A stretch of DNA of 43,655 nucleotides from an uncultured Alphaproteobacteria bacterium (lineage in GTDB: Bacteria > Pseudomonadota > Alphaproteobacteria > Rhizobiales > Aestuariivirgaceae): contig CALMUW010000068.1 of assembly GCA_937872985.1 (NCBI GenBank), positions 1 to 43,655 on the forward strand, given 5' to 3'. This document shows, piece after piece, positions 1-8,542 of this stretch. The notes beneath the pieces were generated by a model that was given only the letters and a program-made list of their open reading frames with translations, was not told the origin of the DNA and did not search any database. Position numbers and translations under genes: made by a program. The number at the start of each line of letters is the position of its first letter. The first letter of the stretch is position 1.

Positions 1-181
1 AGGAGCGGTCCGCCAGACCCGCCACGCCTTCCGCCGCGAACCGCGCCATCCATTTGCGCACGGTCCGAGGGCAGATGCCTGCGGCTCGTGCGACGGCCTC
101 CGGCTTCTGCCCGCCCATCACACGCCTGACAATTGCCTCTCGACCAAGGGGCGTCGTTCGCGCATTCTTGTGGATGTTCAT
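1..181 (-). CDS. IS481-family transposase, N-terminal fragment (cut by window start)
   Basis: The minus-strand reading from ATG at 181 begins MNIHKNARTTPLGREAIV and continues with a helix-turn-helix (about residues 18-48, containing ARAAGICPRTVRKWMARF), ending in GLADRSS at the window edge. This is the usual start of IS481-family transposases: an N-terminal DNA-binding helix-turn-helix that precedes a DDE (rve) integrase core, here outside the window. The start is preceded by GGAG (ggagaacccggATG). The reading frame is open through all 60 codons seen, so there is no sign of decay in this part. Whether the catalytic domain is intact cannot be judged. Confidence 0.85.
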   Translation of the reverse strand, partial: MNIHKNARTTPLGREAIVRRVMGGQKPEAVARAAGICPRTVRKWMARFAAEGVAGLADRS

Positions 182-264
182 CCGGGTTCTCCTGAGGTTG
201 CTGTCGTTTTGCAACATCAGTCTCCGACGGAACGCCCGGATGGACAACCTATTGAAAGCTCACA
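1..264 (-). mobile_element. End of an IS481-family insertion sequence (partial, runs off the window)
   Basis: The segment holds the 5' part of an IS481-type transposase plus about 83 bp between its start codon and the element end. Read on the minus strand, the probable terminal inverted repeat begins TGTGAGCTTTCAATAGGTTG at position 264 and runs inwards. Just outside it, 265-270 reads tCTAGc, which fits the NCTAGN target preference known for IS481. The other end, the second inverted repeat and the other copy of any target duplication lie outside the window, so the element boundary is inferred from one end only. Confidence 0.75.
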
Positions 265-265
265 T

Positions 266-1594
266 CTAGCGCCGCGCCGCCCCGGACACGGCGGACATGG
301 CCTCGCCCGTCTGGGCGGCCAGCACATGCCCGGCCAGATAGAGCGAGCCGCAGATCAGCACCCGGGGCGCCAGAGCGCCGCGGCCCGCCTGGGCCAGCGC
401 CGCTGCGAGGCTGCGGGCCGTTTCCGCCTTGAGGCCCCGGTCGCGGGCCAGCGAGGCAAGTTGCTGGGCTGGAATGGCATTGGCCTCATCGGGAATGGTG
501 AGGCAGATGACGCGCTGGGCCAGGTCGCGGAAGGGGTCGAGGAAATTGCCCGCATCCTTGCTGTTGAGCATGCCCCAGATAAGGACCAGCGGCTTCGAGT
601 GCTTCTCGTTCAACTCGGCGAAGGCCCGCGCCAGAATGCGCCCGGCCTGGGGATTGTGCCCGCCATCGAGCCACAGTTCGGAGTCCGGCGGCAGCAGCGC
701 GGTCAGGGCTCCCTTGCCCAGCCGCTCCATGCGCGCGGGCCAGGTGACGGCCTTCAGGCCCGCCGCCATGGCAGCCTCGGTCAGGCGCTCATCATTCAGC
801 ACCCGGAGGGTTGCGATGGCAGTGCCCGCATTGTCGATCTGGTGGCGGCCGCGCAGCGCGGGCAGCGGCAGGTCGAGAAGCCCCTTCTCGTCCTGAAACA
901 CCAGACGCCCATGCTGCTCATAGGCCTGCCAGTCCTGCTGCGCGATGTGAAGGGAAACCCCGAGCCTTGCCGCGCCTTCCTCGATGGTGGTGCGCGCCTC
1001 GTCCGGCTGCACGCCGATGACGGCGGGCGTGCCGCGCTTCAGGATGCCGGCCTTCTCGCCGGCAATCGCGGCCAGGGTGGTGCCCAGATACTGCTGATGG
1101 TCATAGTCGATGGTGGTGATGACCGCGCAGGCAGGATGGCTGATGACATTGGTGGCATCCAGCCTGCCGCCCAGGCCCACCTCAAGGATCACATAGTCGG
1201 CGGGCGTGCGGGAGAAGGCCAGGAAGGCCGCCGCCGTGGTGATCTCGAAAAAGGTCATGGGCGCGCCCGCGTTGGCCGCCTCGCATTCCTCCAGCAGCGC
1301 CGACAGGGCCTCGTCGGTAATGAGATCGCCCGCCACCCGGATGCGCTCGTGAAAGCGCACCAGATGCGGCGAGGTATAGACATGCACCTTGAGGCCCGCC
1401 GCCTCCATCATGGCGCGCGTCATGGTCACGGTGGAGCCCTTGCCATTGGTGCCCGCCACATGGATGACCGGCGGCAGAGAGCGTTCCGGGTGGCCGAGCC
1501 TGGCCAGAAGCGCCTGCATGCGCTCGAGGCTGAGATCAATGATCTTGGGATGGAGCGACAGAAGCCGCGTCAGGATGGCGTCGCTCCGCGCCAT
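266..1594 (-). CDS. folC: Bifunctional dihydrofolate synthase / folylpolyglutamate synthase
   Basis: A 442-residue protein of the usual FolC length. It carries the Mur-ligase-type ATP-binding loop HVAGTNGKGSTV near residues 44-55 and further family motifs such as ILEVGLGGRLDATN and LWLDGGHNPQAG. FolC adds glutamate to dihydropteroate and then to tetrahydrofolates in the cytoplasm, using ATP. It is the last gene of the leftward block and starts 4 bp after the accD stop, so it is probably cotranscribed with accD, an arrangement common in alphaproteobacteria. Its TAG stop (266-268) lies inside the CTAG site next to the IS481 element, so the insertion removed nothing from the protein but could affect 3' processing or termination of the operon. 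Confidence 0.95.
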   Translation of the reverse strand: MARSDAILTRLLSLHPKIIDLSLERMQALLARLGHPERSLPPVIHVAGTNGKGSTVTMTRAMMEAAGLKVHVYTSPHLVRFHERIRVAGDLITDEALSALLEECEAANAGAPMTFFEITTAAAFLAFSRTPADYVILEVGLGGRLDATNVISHPACAVITTIDYDHQQYLGTTLAAIAGEKAGILKRGTPAVIGVQPDEARTTIEEGAARLGVSLHIAQQDWQAYEQHGRLVFQDEKGLLDLPLPALRGRHQIDNAGTAIATLRVLNDERLTEAAMAAGLKAVTWPARMERLGKGALTALLPPDSELWLDGGHNPQAGRILARAFAELNEKHSKPLVLIWGMLNSKDAGNFLDPFRDLAQRVICLTIPDEANAIPAQQLASLARDRGLKAETARSLAAALAQAGRGALAPRVLICGSLYLAGHVLAAQTGEAMSAVSGAARR

Positions 1595-1598
1595 GGCA

Positions 1599-2498
1599 TC
1601 ACACGCTGGCGGCGGGAATAAGGGACTGGGATGGCGTGGCGGCCGGGGCCTTGAGCAGCAGGCGGGCGATGCGGCCCACGGTTTCCTTCATGTCCTTGCG
1701 CTGGACCACCAGATCGACCATGCCGTGATCCTGCAAGAACTCGGAGCGCTGGAAGCCGGGCGGCAATTTCTCGCGGATGGTCTGCTCGATGACCCGCGCC
1801 CCGGCAAAACCGATGATCGCCTTGGGCTCGGCAATGTGCACGTCGCCCAGCATGGCATAGGAGGCGGTGACCCCGCCGGTGGTGGGATTGGTGAGGACCA
1901 CGATATAGGGCAGCTTGTGGGCCCGCAGTTCCTGCACCATGACGGTGGTGCGCGGCATCTGCATGAGCGACAGGATGCCCTCCTGCATGCGCGCGCCGCC
2001 GGACGCCACGAAGATGACGAAGGGGCACTTGTGGGTGACGGCGGCCCGCATGGCGGTGATGATGGCCTCGCCCGCCGCCGTGCCCAGCGAGCCGGCGATG
2101 AAGCCCATGTCCTGCACCGCAATCACCATCCTTGTGCCGTCGACGGTGCCGAGGCCCGCCTGCACGCAGTCGTCCACGCCCGTCTTGGCGCGCGCTTCCT
2201 TGAGGCGGTCGGCATATTTGCGCTCGTCGCGGAATTTCAGCGGATCAGCGGCGACCTGCGGGAAGGCGATGGGCTCATAATGCCCGCCGTCGAACATGGC
2301 AACGAGGCGGTCCCTGGACGGCATGCGGTGATGATGGCCGGAGCCGGGGAAGACGAAGAGATTGGCCTCAAGGTCGCGGTAGAACACCATCTGGCCGGAA
2401 TCGGGATCCTTGATCCACATGTTCTCCGGGGTGTCGCGCCGCACCGTGCCGAGAATGGCCTTGATCTTGGGACGGACGAAATTCTTGAGCCAGTTCAC
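1599..2498 (-). CDS. accD: Acetyl-CoA carboxylase carboxyltransferase subunit beta
   Basis: A 299-residue protein with the AccD start [13 protein letters not shown] and the carboxyltransferase core ([52 protein letters not shown]). With AccA it moves the carboxyl group from biotin to acetyl-CoA, giving malonyl-CoA for fatty acid synthesis. The N-terminal zinc-ribbon region of E. coli AccD is aligned here by [20 protein letters not shown] and following residues, and none of the four zinc cysteines is present. Alphaproteobacterial AccD proteins often keep only part of this set. It starts 4 bp after the trpA stop and is followed by folC, the usual alphaproteobacterial trpFBA-accD-folC order. Confidence 0.95.
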   Translation of the reverse strand: MNWLKNFVRPKIKAILGTVRRDTPENMWIKDPDSGQMVFYRDLEANLFVFPGSGHHHRMPSRDRLVAMFDGGHYEPIAFPQVAADPLKFRDERKYADRLKEARAKTGVDDCVQAGLGTVDGTRMVIAVQDMGFIAGSLGTAAGEAIITAMRAAVTHKCPFVIFVASGGARMQEGILSLMQMPRTTVMVQELRAHKLPYIVVLTNPTTGGVTASYAMLGDVHIAEPKAIIGFAGARVIEQTIREKLPPGFQRSEFLQDHGMVDLVVQRKDMKETVGRIARLLLKAPAATPSQSLIPAASV

Positions 2499-2502
2499 GC
2501 TT

Positions 2503-3318
2503 TCACTCCCTCACACCGCGGGCAATGTCGGCCACCACCCTGTGCACCGCTGCTGCCGTTTTCGCCGTGGCCTTGCCCTGTTTGGTCAATGTCGCGGCCA
2601 CGGCCGACACCAGCGCCGACCCCACCACCACGCCTTCGGCCACCCTGGCGATGGTTCGCGCCTGGTCCGCCGTCTTGACGCCAAAGCCCACCGCGATTGG
2701 CAGCGCCGTATGGGCCTTCAGGCGGCGCACCTTGCGCGCCACGTCCTTCAGGTCCGGTGCCTTGGTGCCGGTGATGCCGAGCACCGAGACATAATAGACG
2801 AAGCCCGAGGTGTTGCGGAACACCGCCGTGGCGCGCGCGTCGTCGGTGGTCGGCGTGGCCAGGCGGATGAAGTTGATGCCCGCCGCCATGGCCGGCAGGC
2901 ACAGTTCGTCATCCTCCTCCGGCGGCAGGTCCACCACGATGAGGCCGTCAACGCCCGCGGCCTTCGCATCCGTCAGGAATTTCTCGACGCCATGGACATA
3001 GATGGGATTGTAATAGCCCATGAGCACGATGGGCGTGTCTTTATCACCAGCGCGGAAGTCCTGCACCAGTTTCAGGGTCTTCTTCAGCGTCTGTCCGGCG
3101 TGGAGCGCGCGCAAGCCCGCCGCCTGAATGGCCGGACCATCGGCCATGGGGTCGGTGAAGGGCATGCCGATCTCGATGACATCGGCCCCGGCCCTGGGCA
3201 GGCCCTTCAGGATTTTCAGCGCCGTGGCGGGGGCGGGGGCGCCCGCCATGATGAAGGTGACGAGGGCGGCGCGGCCTTCCTGCTTCAGCGCGGCAAAGCG
3301 GGCTTCGATGCGGCTCAC
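2503..3318 (-). CDS. trpA: Tryptophan synthase alpha chain
   Basis: A 271-residue TIM-barrel protein starting [19 protein letters not shown]. It contains the substrate and catalytic segment [25 protein letters not shown] motif (Glu in EIGMPF and Asp in DPMADGP), plus [11 protein letters not shown]. It cleaves indole-3-glycerol phosphate to indole and glyceraldehyde 3-phosphate and passes indole to TrpB through the subunit tunnel. The start overlaps the trpB stop by 4 bp (ATGA), so translation is probably coupled and gives equal subunit amounts. The length is typical and no anomalies are seen. Confidence 0.96.
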   Translation of the reverse strand: MSRIEARFAALKQEGRAALVTFIMAGAPAPATALKILKGLPRAGADVIEIGMPFTDPMADGPAIQAAGLRALHAGQTLKKTLKLVQDFRAGDKDTPIVLMGYYNPIYVHGVEKFLTDAKAAGVDGLIVVDLPPEEDDELCLPAMAAGINFIRLATPTTDDARATAVFRNTSGFVYYVSVLGITGTKAPDLKDVARKVRRLKAHTALPIAVGFGVKTADQARTIARVAEGVVVGSALVSAVAATLTKQGKATAKTAAAVHRVVADIARGVRE

Positions 3319-4541
3319 AGCTTCACCCCCAGAATGTCGGCCACGGTGAAAATGTCCTTGTCGCCCCGGCCGGAAAGATTGACCACCATGAGGTGATCCT
3401 TCGGCTTTTTGGGCGCCAGCTTCATGGCATGGGCCAAGGCATGCGATGGTTCCAGCGCCGGAATGATGCCCTCAAGCTGGCACAGCAGCTGAAACGCCTT
3501 CAGCGCTTCTTTGTCGGTGGCGGACACATATTTCACCCGGCCAATGTCGTTGAGCCAGGCGTGTTCCGGGCCGATGCCGGGATAATCCAGGCCCGCCGAA
3601 ATGGAGTGGCCCTCGATGATCTGGCCGTCGTCATCCATGAGCAGATAGGTGCGGTTGCCATGGAGCACGCCCGGCCTGCCGCCGGTGATCGAGGCGGCAT
3701 GCTTGGTCTTCGTCTTGAGGCCGAGGCCCGCCGCCTCGACGCCATGGATTTCGATGTCCTTGTCATCGAGGAAGGGATGGAACAGCCCGATGGCGTTGGA
3801 GCCGCCGCCGATGGCCGCGATCAGCGAATCGGGCAGGCGGCCTTCCTGCTTCAGCATCTGGCGGCGCGTCTCCTGGCCGATGATGCACTGGAAGTCGCGC
3901 ACCATTTCGGGATAGGGCGCCGGCCCCGCCACCGTGCCGATGCAATAGAAGGTGTCTTCCACATTGGCCACCCAGTCGCGCAACGCCTCGTTCAGCGCGT
4001 CCTTCAGGGTGCGCGAGCCGGACCTGGCGGGCACCACCTCGGCCCCCAGCAATTTCATGCGGAAGACATTGGGCTTCTGGCGCTCGATGTCGACCTCGCC
4101 CATGTAGACCACGCACTTGAGGCCGAAGCGGGCGCAGGCCGTGGCGGTCGCCACGCCATGTTGTCCCGCCCCCGTCTCGGCGATGATCCGGGTCTTGCCC
4201 ATGCGGCGGGCCAGAAGAATCTGGCCCAGCACATTGTTGATCTTGTGCGCGCCGGTGTGGTTCAGATCCTCGCGCTTGAGGTAGATGCGCGCGCCCCCCA
4301 GATGTTCCGACAGGCGCTCGGCATAATAAAGCGGCGAGGGCCGACCCACATAATGCTCAAGGAAGAAATCCATCTCGGCCTGGAAGGCAGGGTCGGCCTT
4401 GGCGGCGCGATAGGCCCCCTCAAGTTCAAGAATGAGCGGCATCAGCGTCTCGGCCACGAAGCGGCCGCCATAGATGCCGAAGAGGCCCTTCTCGTCGGGT
4501 CCGGTGCGATAGGAATTGGGCGGGATCAGGCTGTCGGTCAT
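3315..4541 (-). CDS. trpB: Tryptophan synthase beta chain
   Basis: A 408-residue PLP enzyme. The lysine that binds PLP lies in [14 protein letters not shown], followed by [16 protein letters not shown] and the phosphate-binding glycine loop IGGGSNAIG. It condenses indole from TrpA with serine to make tryptophan. It ends overlapping the trpA start and begins 27 bp after the trpF stop. The TrpB1-type length and motifs match the form that works with TrpA. Confidence 0.97.
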   Translation of the reverse strand: MTDSLIPPNSYRTGPDEKGLFGIYGGRFVAETLMPLILELEGAYRAAKADPAFQAEMDFFLEHYVGRPSPLYYAERLSEHLGGARIYLKREDLNHTGAHKINNVLGQILLARRMGKTRIIAETGAGQHGVATATACARFGLKCVVYMGEVDIERQKPNVFRMKLLGAEVVPARSGSRTLKDALNEALRDWVANVEDTFYCIGTVAGPAPYPEMVRDFQCIIGQETRRQMLKQEGRLPDSLIAAIGGGSNAIGLFHPFLDDKDIEIHGVEAAGLGLKTKTKHAASITGGRPGVLHGNRTYLLMDDDGQIIEGHSISAGLDYPGIGPEHAWLNDIGRVKYVSATDKEALKAFQLLCQLEGIIPALEPSHALAHAMKLAPKKPKDHLMVVNLSGRGDKDIFTVADILGVKL

Positions 4542-4568
4542 GGGGCCTCGTCGGGTGGAGCGACGGTT

Positions 4569-5216
4569 TTAGCCCTCGCGCTGGACCTGCTCAATGAATT
4601 TCCGGATGAGGGCCACGTCTTTGATGCCGGGCGCGCTTTCCACCCCCGATGACACGTCGACGATGGGCGCCTCGGTGGCCCGGATGGCCTTGACCACGTT
4701 GCTGGGCGTCAAGCCGCCGGAGAGCATGAAACGGCGCAGGGAGTGGCCGTGCCCCAGGAGGTTCCAGTCAAAGGCGAGGCCATTGCCGCCGGGCAGCGCC
4801 CCCGTCAGCGTCTCCGGGGCCTTGGCGTCATAGAGGATGAGAAAGGCCGCCGCGCTGAAGGCCGCCGCCTGCGCCACGTCGGCTGCGTCATGGACCTTGA
4901 TGGCCTTGATGACCGGAAGGCCGGTCAGGTCATGGATGGCGGCGACGCGCGCCGGTGTTTCCGCGCCATGGGCCTGAATGAAGTCGGGTTCAACCGCTGT
5001 GGTGATGGCCCGGAGGTCCTCGTCGCTGGCATCGACGGTGAGCGCCACGATGCTGGCCCGCCCCCGCGCCTGTCCGGCAAGCCGGGCCGCCTGATCCAGC
5101 GTCACATGGCGCGGGCTTCTGGGATAGAACACGAGGCCCACCATGTCGGCCCCGGCGTCCAGTGCCGCCGCCATGGTTTCAGGGGTGGAGAGGCCACAGA
5201 TCTTGACCGCGGTCAT
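4569..5216 (-). CDS. trpF: Phosphoribosylanthranilate isomerase
   Basis: A 215-residue protein with the family start VKICGLSTPETMAAALDAGADMVGLVFYP-like segment, where the Cys of KICG is the general base, and the C-terminal LSGGLTPSNVVKAI and DVSSGVES phosphate-binding motifs. It converts N-(5-phosphoribosyl)anthranilate to the deoxyribulose phosphate form, the third step of tryptophan synthesis. The start overlaps the pyrF stop by an ATGA tetranucleotide, and trpB follows 27 bp downstream, so pyrF-trpF-trpB-trpA form one transcription unit. No other trp genes are in the window; the first steps (trpEGDC) must be elsewhere, as in other alphaproteobacteria. Confidence 0.95.
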   Translation of the reverse strand: MTAVKICGLSTPETMAAALDAGADMVGLVFYPRSPRHVTLDQAARLAGQARGRASIVALTVDASDEDLRAITTAVEPDFIQAHGAETPARVAAIHDLTGLPVIKAIKVHDAADVAQAAAFSAAAFLILYDAKAPETLTGALPGGNGLAFDWNLLGHGHSLRRFMLSGGLTPSNVVKAIRATEAPIVDVSSGVESAPGIKDVALIRKFIEQVQREG

Positions 5217-5923
5217 GCCAGGTCCGCCTGGATGCGGGCGGCGGCGGCGGCGGGGTCGGTTGCCCCGGTGATGGCCCGGCCAATGACCAGAATGTCGGCC
5301 CCGGCGGCCAGCGCGGCCTGCGGCGTGGCAATGCGCTTCTGGTCGTGGGCCTCGGCCTGTTCCGGCCGGATGCCCGGCACCACGGTGAGGAAATCCCGCC
5401 CGCAGGCCGCCCGGATGCCCATGAGATCATGCGGGCTGCACACCACGCCATCCAGTCCGGCGCGTTGGGCCAGCAGGGCGAGGGACTGGGCATGGGCGGC
5501 GGTGTCGCGCGCCGCATCCAGGCCGGTCTGGTGAATGTCGTCGGTGCTGAGGCTGGTGAGGATGGTGACGGCGATGAGCTTGGTCTTGCCCCCCACCGCA
5601 GCCCGCGCCTGACGCATCATCTCCAGGCCGCCCTGGGCATGGACATTCAGGATGGCGGGTGCGGGGGAGAGGCGCATGAGCGAGGACAGGCCCTGCGCCA
5701 CGGTGTGGGGAATGTCGTGCAGCTTGAGGTCGAGGAAGAGGGGCAGGCCCTCCGCCGCCACCGCCTCGTAGCCTGCCGTGCCCGCCGCATAGAAAAACTC
5801 CATGCCCAGCTTCATGAAGCCCACATGGGGCCTGAGCGCCCGGGCCAGCGCCCTGGCGCGGGCGACATCGGGCGTGTCCAGCGCCACGCAGACGGGATTG
5901 CGGCTGGGGAGGGGCTTCGTCAT
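5213..5923 (-). CDS. pyrF: Orotidine 5'-phosphate decarboxylase
   Basis: A 236-residue OMP decarboxylase. The catalytic D-x-K-x-x-D pattern is seen in FLDLKLHDIPHTV, and the phosphate-binding end in TVVPGIRP and LVIGRAITGATDP. It makes UMP from orotidine monophosphate. It starts 21 bp after the stop of the ornithine cyclodeaminase-family gene and overlaps trpF by 4 bp. Linkage of pyrF to trpF is frequent in this group and probably reflects shared dependence on phosphoribosyl pyrophosphate metabolism. Confidence 0.95.
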   Translation of the reverse strand: MTKPLPSRNPVCVALDTPDVARARALARALRPHVGFMKLGMEFFYAAGTAGYEAVAAEGLPLFLDLKLHDIPHTVAQGLSSLMRLSPAPAILNVHAQGGLEMMRQARAAVGGKTKLIAVTILTSLSTDDIHQTGLDAARDTAAHAQSLALLAQRAGLDGVVCSPHDLMGIRAACGRDFLTVVPGIRPEQAEAHDQKRIATPQAALAAGADILVIGRAITGATDPAAAAARIQADLA

Positions 5924-5944
5924 GGGGCTGGGCTTAGCCCCAAA

Positions 5945-6868
5945 TCAGGCCCCGCGCAAATGCACCATGACGGCGGCGGCGAGGTCTTCCAGAGCCGCCC
6001 CGCAGGACTTGAACAGGGTGATCTGGTCGGCACGCTCGCGGCCCGGGTTCCCCCCCGTCACCAGATCCGAGAGATCGCCCCTGACCCTGGCCATGTCGTA
6101 GCGGCCTTCGGCGGCAGCCTGAAGAAGATCGCCCGCCTCGTGGCTTGCCGTCTCATGCACGTCAACCCAGCAGTCGGCCCGGGCCACTACCTCGGCATCG
6201 GTCTCGCGCATGTCGGGGCGATAGGCCCCCACCAGGTCCACATGGGTGCCGGGCCTGAGCCAGGCGCCCTGGAGCACGATGGCATGGCCGCTGGTGATGC
6301 AGGAGATGATGTCGGCCTCACCGCAGGCGGCGGGCAGGTCATCGGCCACGGCGGCGTCAATTCCCTCGCGCGCCAGGTCCGCGGCCAGGGCCACGGCCTT
6401 CTCCCGCGTGCGGTTGTGAATGCGGATTTTCCTGATCGGCCGCACCGCCGCCATGGCCCGGGCAAAGTGTGGCGCCAGCGATCCCGCCCCGATGAGCAGC
6501 AGCGAGGCGGCATCCCTGCGCGCGAGGTAATCGGCGGCGAGGGCTGAGGCACAGGCGGTGCGCCGCCCCGTCAGTTCCGTGCCGTCCATGATGGCGGCGG
6601 GCTGGCCCGTGTCATTGTCGATGAGGAGATAGGAGGCGATGACCGTGGGCAGGCCCCGTGGCGGATTGGCCGCATTCAGCGTCAGCGTCTTGAGGCCGAG
6701 CCATTTCTCCGTCCAGGCGGGCATGAGCAGCAGGGTCGAACTGTCGGAGGTCTGGTGATGGTGGCGCAGCGGCACGGTCACATGCCCGGCAAAACCCTCG
6801 CGCAGGGCCTCGACCAGCCCGGCATAGGGCGTCAGACGGGCCACATCCGCCGCCGAAAAAATCTTCAC
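5945..6868 (-). CDS. Ornithine cyclodeaminase / mu-crystallin family protein
   Basis: A 307-residue protein of the OCD/mu-crystallin family. It shows the N-terminal catalytic-domain motifs LLLMPAW, GLKTLTLNAANPPRGLPTV and MDGTELTGRRTACASALAADYLAR, then a dinucleotide-binding fold beginning LLLIGAGSLAPHFARAM around residue 122. Family members include ornithine cyclodeaminase, alanine dehydrogenase, and ketimine or pyrroline-2-carboxylate reductases, and the substrate cannot be assigned from sequence. The start overlaps the lapA stop by ATGA, so it is cotranscribed with lapA and ihfB upstream and pyrF downstream. This gene is an extra member in the otherwise standard lapA-to-trp arrangement. 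Confidence 0.85.
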   Translation of the reverse strand: MKIFSAADVARLTPYAGLVEALREGFAGHVTVPLRHHHQTSDSSTLLLMPAWTEKWLGLKTLTLNAANPPRGLPTVIASYLLIDNDTGQPAAIMDGTELTGRRTACASALAADYLARRDAASLLLIGAGSLAPHFARAMAAVRPIRKIRIHNRTREKAVALAADLAREGIDAAVADDLPAACGEADIISCITSGHAIVLQGAWLRPGTHVDLVGAYRPDMRETDAEVVARADCWVDVHETASHEAGDLLQAAAEGRYDMARVRGDLSDLVTGGNPGRERADQITLFKSCGAALEDLAAAVMVHLRGA

Positions 6869-7218
6869 GCGGCGTCATCCCCGAAGGTGACGATGGTGCG
6901 ATTCTCGCTGTCAGCGGGTTTGCGCTCGTGGCGCAAGAGCGTCAGTTCATCCTGCAGCCGGGCGATTTCGCTGCGCGACTCGCGGGCCAGCTTGCGCCAC
7001 TTGCCCTGGCCCCACCAGGCCGCCAGCCCGCCCAGCAGCATGCCGATGAAGATGCCGAGGAACATGAGAAGCCACAGCGGCATGTCGAGCGCGACCGACG
7101 GCGCCTCCTGCGCGAAGGGATCGAGGGAAAGCGTGGTCCAGCGCCGGTTGGCCACCGCAAAGCCAATGCCGATGAGCGCAATGGGCAGGCCGACAAGCCA
7201 GCGCACAATCCTGGGCAC
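6865..7218 (-). CDS. lapA: LapA-domain (DUF1049) inner membrane protein
   Basis: A 117-residue protein with two predicted membrane helices (residues about 5-23, LVGLPIALIGIGFAVANRR, and about 46-70, LWLLMFLGIFIGMLLGGLAAWW) followed by a basic coiled-coil-like cytoplasmic tail (KWRKLARESRSEIARLQDEL). This is the LapA layout; in E. coli LapA helps control lipopolysaccharide assembly. It starts 4 bp after the ihfB stop, the common ihfB-lapA pair. The last residues (TIVTFGDDAA) overlap the start of the next gene. The function in this organism is inferred only from family and position. Confidence 0.8.
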   Translation of the reverse strand: MPRIVRWLVGLPIALIGIGFAVANRRWTTLSLDPFAQEAPSVALDMPLWLLMFLGIFIGMLLGGLAAWWGQGKWRKLARESRSEIARLQDELTLLRHERKPADSENRTIVTFGDDAA

Positions 7219-7222
7219 AGGG

Positions 7223-7507
7223 TCAATCCTTGTCGTTCAGGCGGGCGCGCAATTCCTTGCCCGTCTTGAAAAAGGGCACCCGCTTCGGCGTCACGTCAAC
7301 CGCATCGCCGGTGCGCGGGTTGCGCCCGAGGCGGGCATCGCGCTCCTTCACCGAGAAGGCGCCGAAGCCCCGCAGTTCCACCCGGTCGCCGTCCTTCAGG
7401 GCCAGCGTCACGGCATCAAGGATGCGGTTGACGATGCGCTCCACGTCGCGGTGATAGAGATGGGGGTTCTTGTCGGCGATCTTCTGCACCAGTTCGGATT
7501 TGATCAT
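7223..7507 (-). CDS. ihfB: Integration host factor subunit beta
   Basis: A 94-residue DNA-bending protein of the HU/IHF family starting [20 protein letters not shown]. It has the beta-arm signature [21 protein letters not shown] and the C-terminal lysine-rich [14 protein letters not shown]. With IhfA it bends DNA at promoters, recombination sites and origins. It lies 32 bp downstream of sppA and 4 bp upstream of lapA; the rpsA-ihfB neighbourhood is widely conserved in Proteobacteria. Confidence 0.95.
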   Translation of the reverse strand: MIKSELVQKIADKNPHLYHRDVERIVNRILDAVTLALKDGDRVELRGFGAFSVKERDARLGRNPRTGDAVDVTPKRVPFFKTGKELRARLNDKD

Positions 7508-7539
7508 GATGCGTCCTCAAGGCCCGGAATGGGATTGTG

Positions 7540-8472
7540 TCAAGGGTGCCAAACTACCAGAAGCCCGTCAAGCTGAACCCGGCGTGCTGCATCAGCCCAG
7601 CCGCCAAGGCCCAGCGCCTTCACCGCGCCATTGGCCAGCGAGAAGCCCAGGCCGCCGGCATCGGCGGATGGCACCGTCCAGTCCACCGCGGGCAGGGTTG
7701 CGGCCACGTCCCGGGTCTTGTCCAGCCAGGCGCGGGCCTCGGCCTCGCCGCCCACCGCGTCGATGAGCTTCTCGGTCAGCGCCTGCCGCCCGGTATAGAC
7801 CCGGCCATCGGCCAGGCGGTCCACCGTGGCGGCGTCGAGCTTGCGGCGCTCCGCCACCAGTCCCTTGAACCAGGCGAAGCTATCCTTCACCATCAGGTCG
7901 GTCACCGCCCGCACCTCCGGGGTCAGGGGCTTGTAGGGCGTGGGTTCGGCTTTGAGCGGGGCGGATTTGATCTCCTCCATCTTCACCCCCACCTTGCCCA
8001 TGAGTTCGGAAAACTCGGGGTAGGAGAAGATGACGCCAATGGAGCCGGTGATGGTGTTGCCGCGCGCCACGATATGGTCGGCGGCAATGGCGGTGATATA
8101 GCCGCCCGAGGCCGCCACAGTGTCCATGACCGCCACCACGGGCTTCTTCTCCGCCACCTCGCGGAGTTTCAGATAGAGCGCCTCGGAACCGGAAGTGGTG
8201 CCGCCGGGACTGTCGATGCGCACCATCAGCGCCGAGGCGGTCTTGGATTTTCTGATCTCGTCGATGAGGTCGAGGGTTTTCTGGTCGCCGGTGATCAGGC
8301 CGGAGATGGCCAGCCGCGCCACATGCGGGCGGTAGTGCTCCAGAGTGCCGCCCTGCCAGAACAGGGCAAGGAGCGCCAGCGCGGCAGCGAGCACCGCCAG
8401 CCCCCGCCACAAAGACAAACGGCGCCTGAGGCGCCGGCGTTCGACAATCTCTTCCACGTCGGATGTGGCCAT
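7540..8472 (-). CDS. sppA: Signal peptide peptidase SppA (S49 family)
   Basis: An inner-membrane serine protease of about 310 residues that degrades cleaved signal peptides. From the chosen ATG at 8472 it starts MATSDVEEIVERRRLRRRL, followed by one membrane anchor (GLAVLAAALALLALFW). The catalytic Ser is in DTVAASGGYI, and the partner Lys is probably in the EEIKSAPLKAEPTPY segment, as in short bacterial SppA proteins. Upstream in-frame ATGs at 8496 and 8562 exist. The one at 8496 lies 7 nt beyond a strong hairpin and the one at 8562 lies inside rpsA, whereas 8472 has GGGGG about 7 nt upstream, so 8472 is preferred with moderate confidence. Confidence 0.85.
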   Translation of the reverse strand: MATSDVEEIVERRRLRRRLSLWRGLAVLAAALALLALFWQGGTLEHYRPHVARLAISGLITGDQKTLDLIDEIRKSKTASALMVRIDSPGGTTSGSEALYLKLREVAEKKPVVAVMDTVAASGGYITAIAADHIVARGNTITGSIGVIFSYPEFSELMGKVGVKMEEIKSAPLKAEPTPYKPLTPEVRAVTDLMVKDSFAWFKGLVAERRKLDAATVDRLADGRVYTGRQALTEKLIDAVGGEAEARAWLDKTRDVAATLPAVDWTVPSADAGGLGFSLANGAVKALGLGGWADAARRVQLDGLLVVWHP

Positions 8473-8502
8473 GGCCGGACCCCCGTTGGCGTTCATCGAA
8501 AG

Positions 8503-8531
8503 CGGGCCGGACTCACCCGGAGTCCGGCCCG
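8503..8531 (-). terminator. Perfect stem-loop between rpsA and sppA
   Basis: An 11-bp perfect inverted repeat (CGGGCCGGACT at 8503-8513 and AGTCCGGCCCG at 8521-8531) encloses a 7-nt loop. On the minus strand it follows the rpsA stop by 11 bp, and the strand after the stem reads CTTTC, a short T tract. It is best read as the rpsA terminator, perhaps leaky and so allowing reduced read-through into sppA-ihfB-lapA. A processing or stability role is possible. Confidence 0.7.
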
Positions 8532-8542
8532 TTTCCCAATGC

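Noticed and set aside
170..1621. A 483-codon plus-strand frame opposite folC
   Set aside because: It runs out of the IS end and across the antisense of folC. Composition is shadow-like, and folC on the other strand has all expected motifs.
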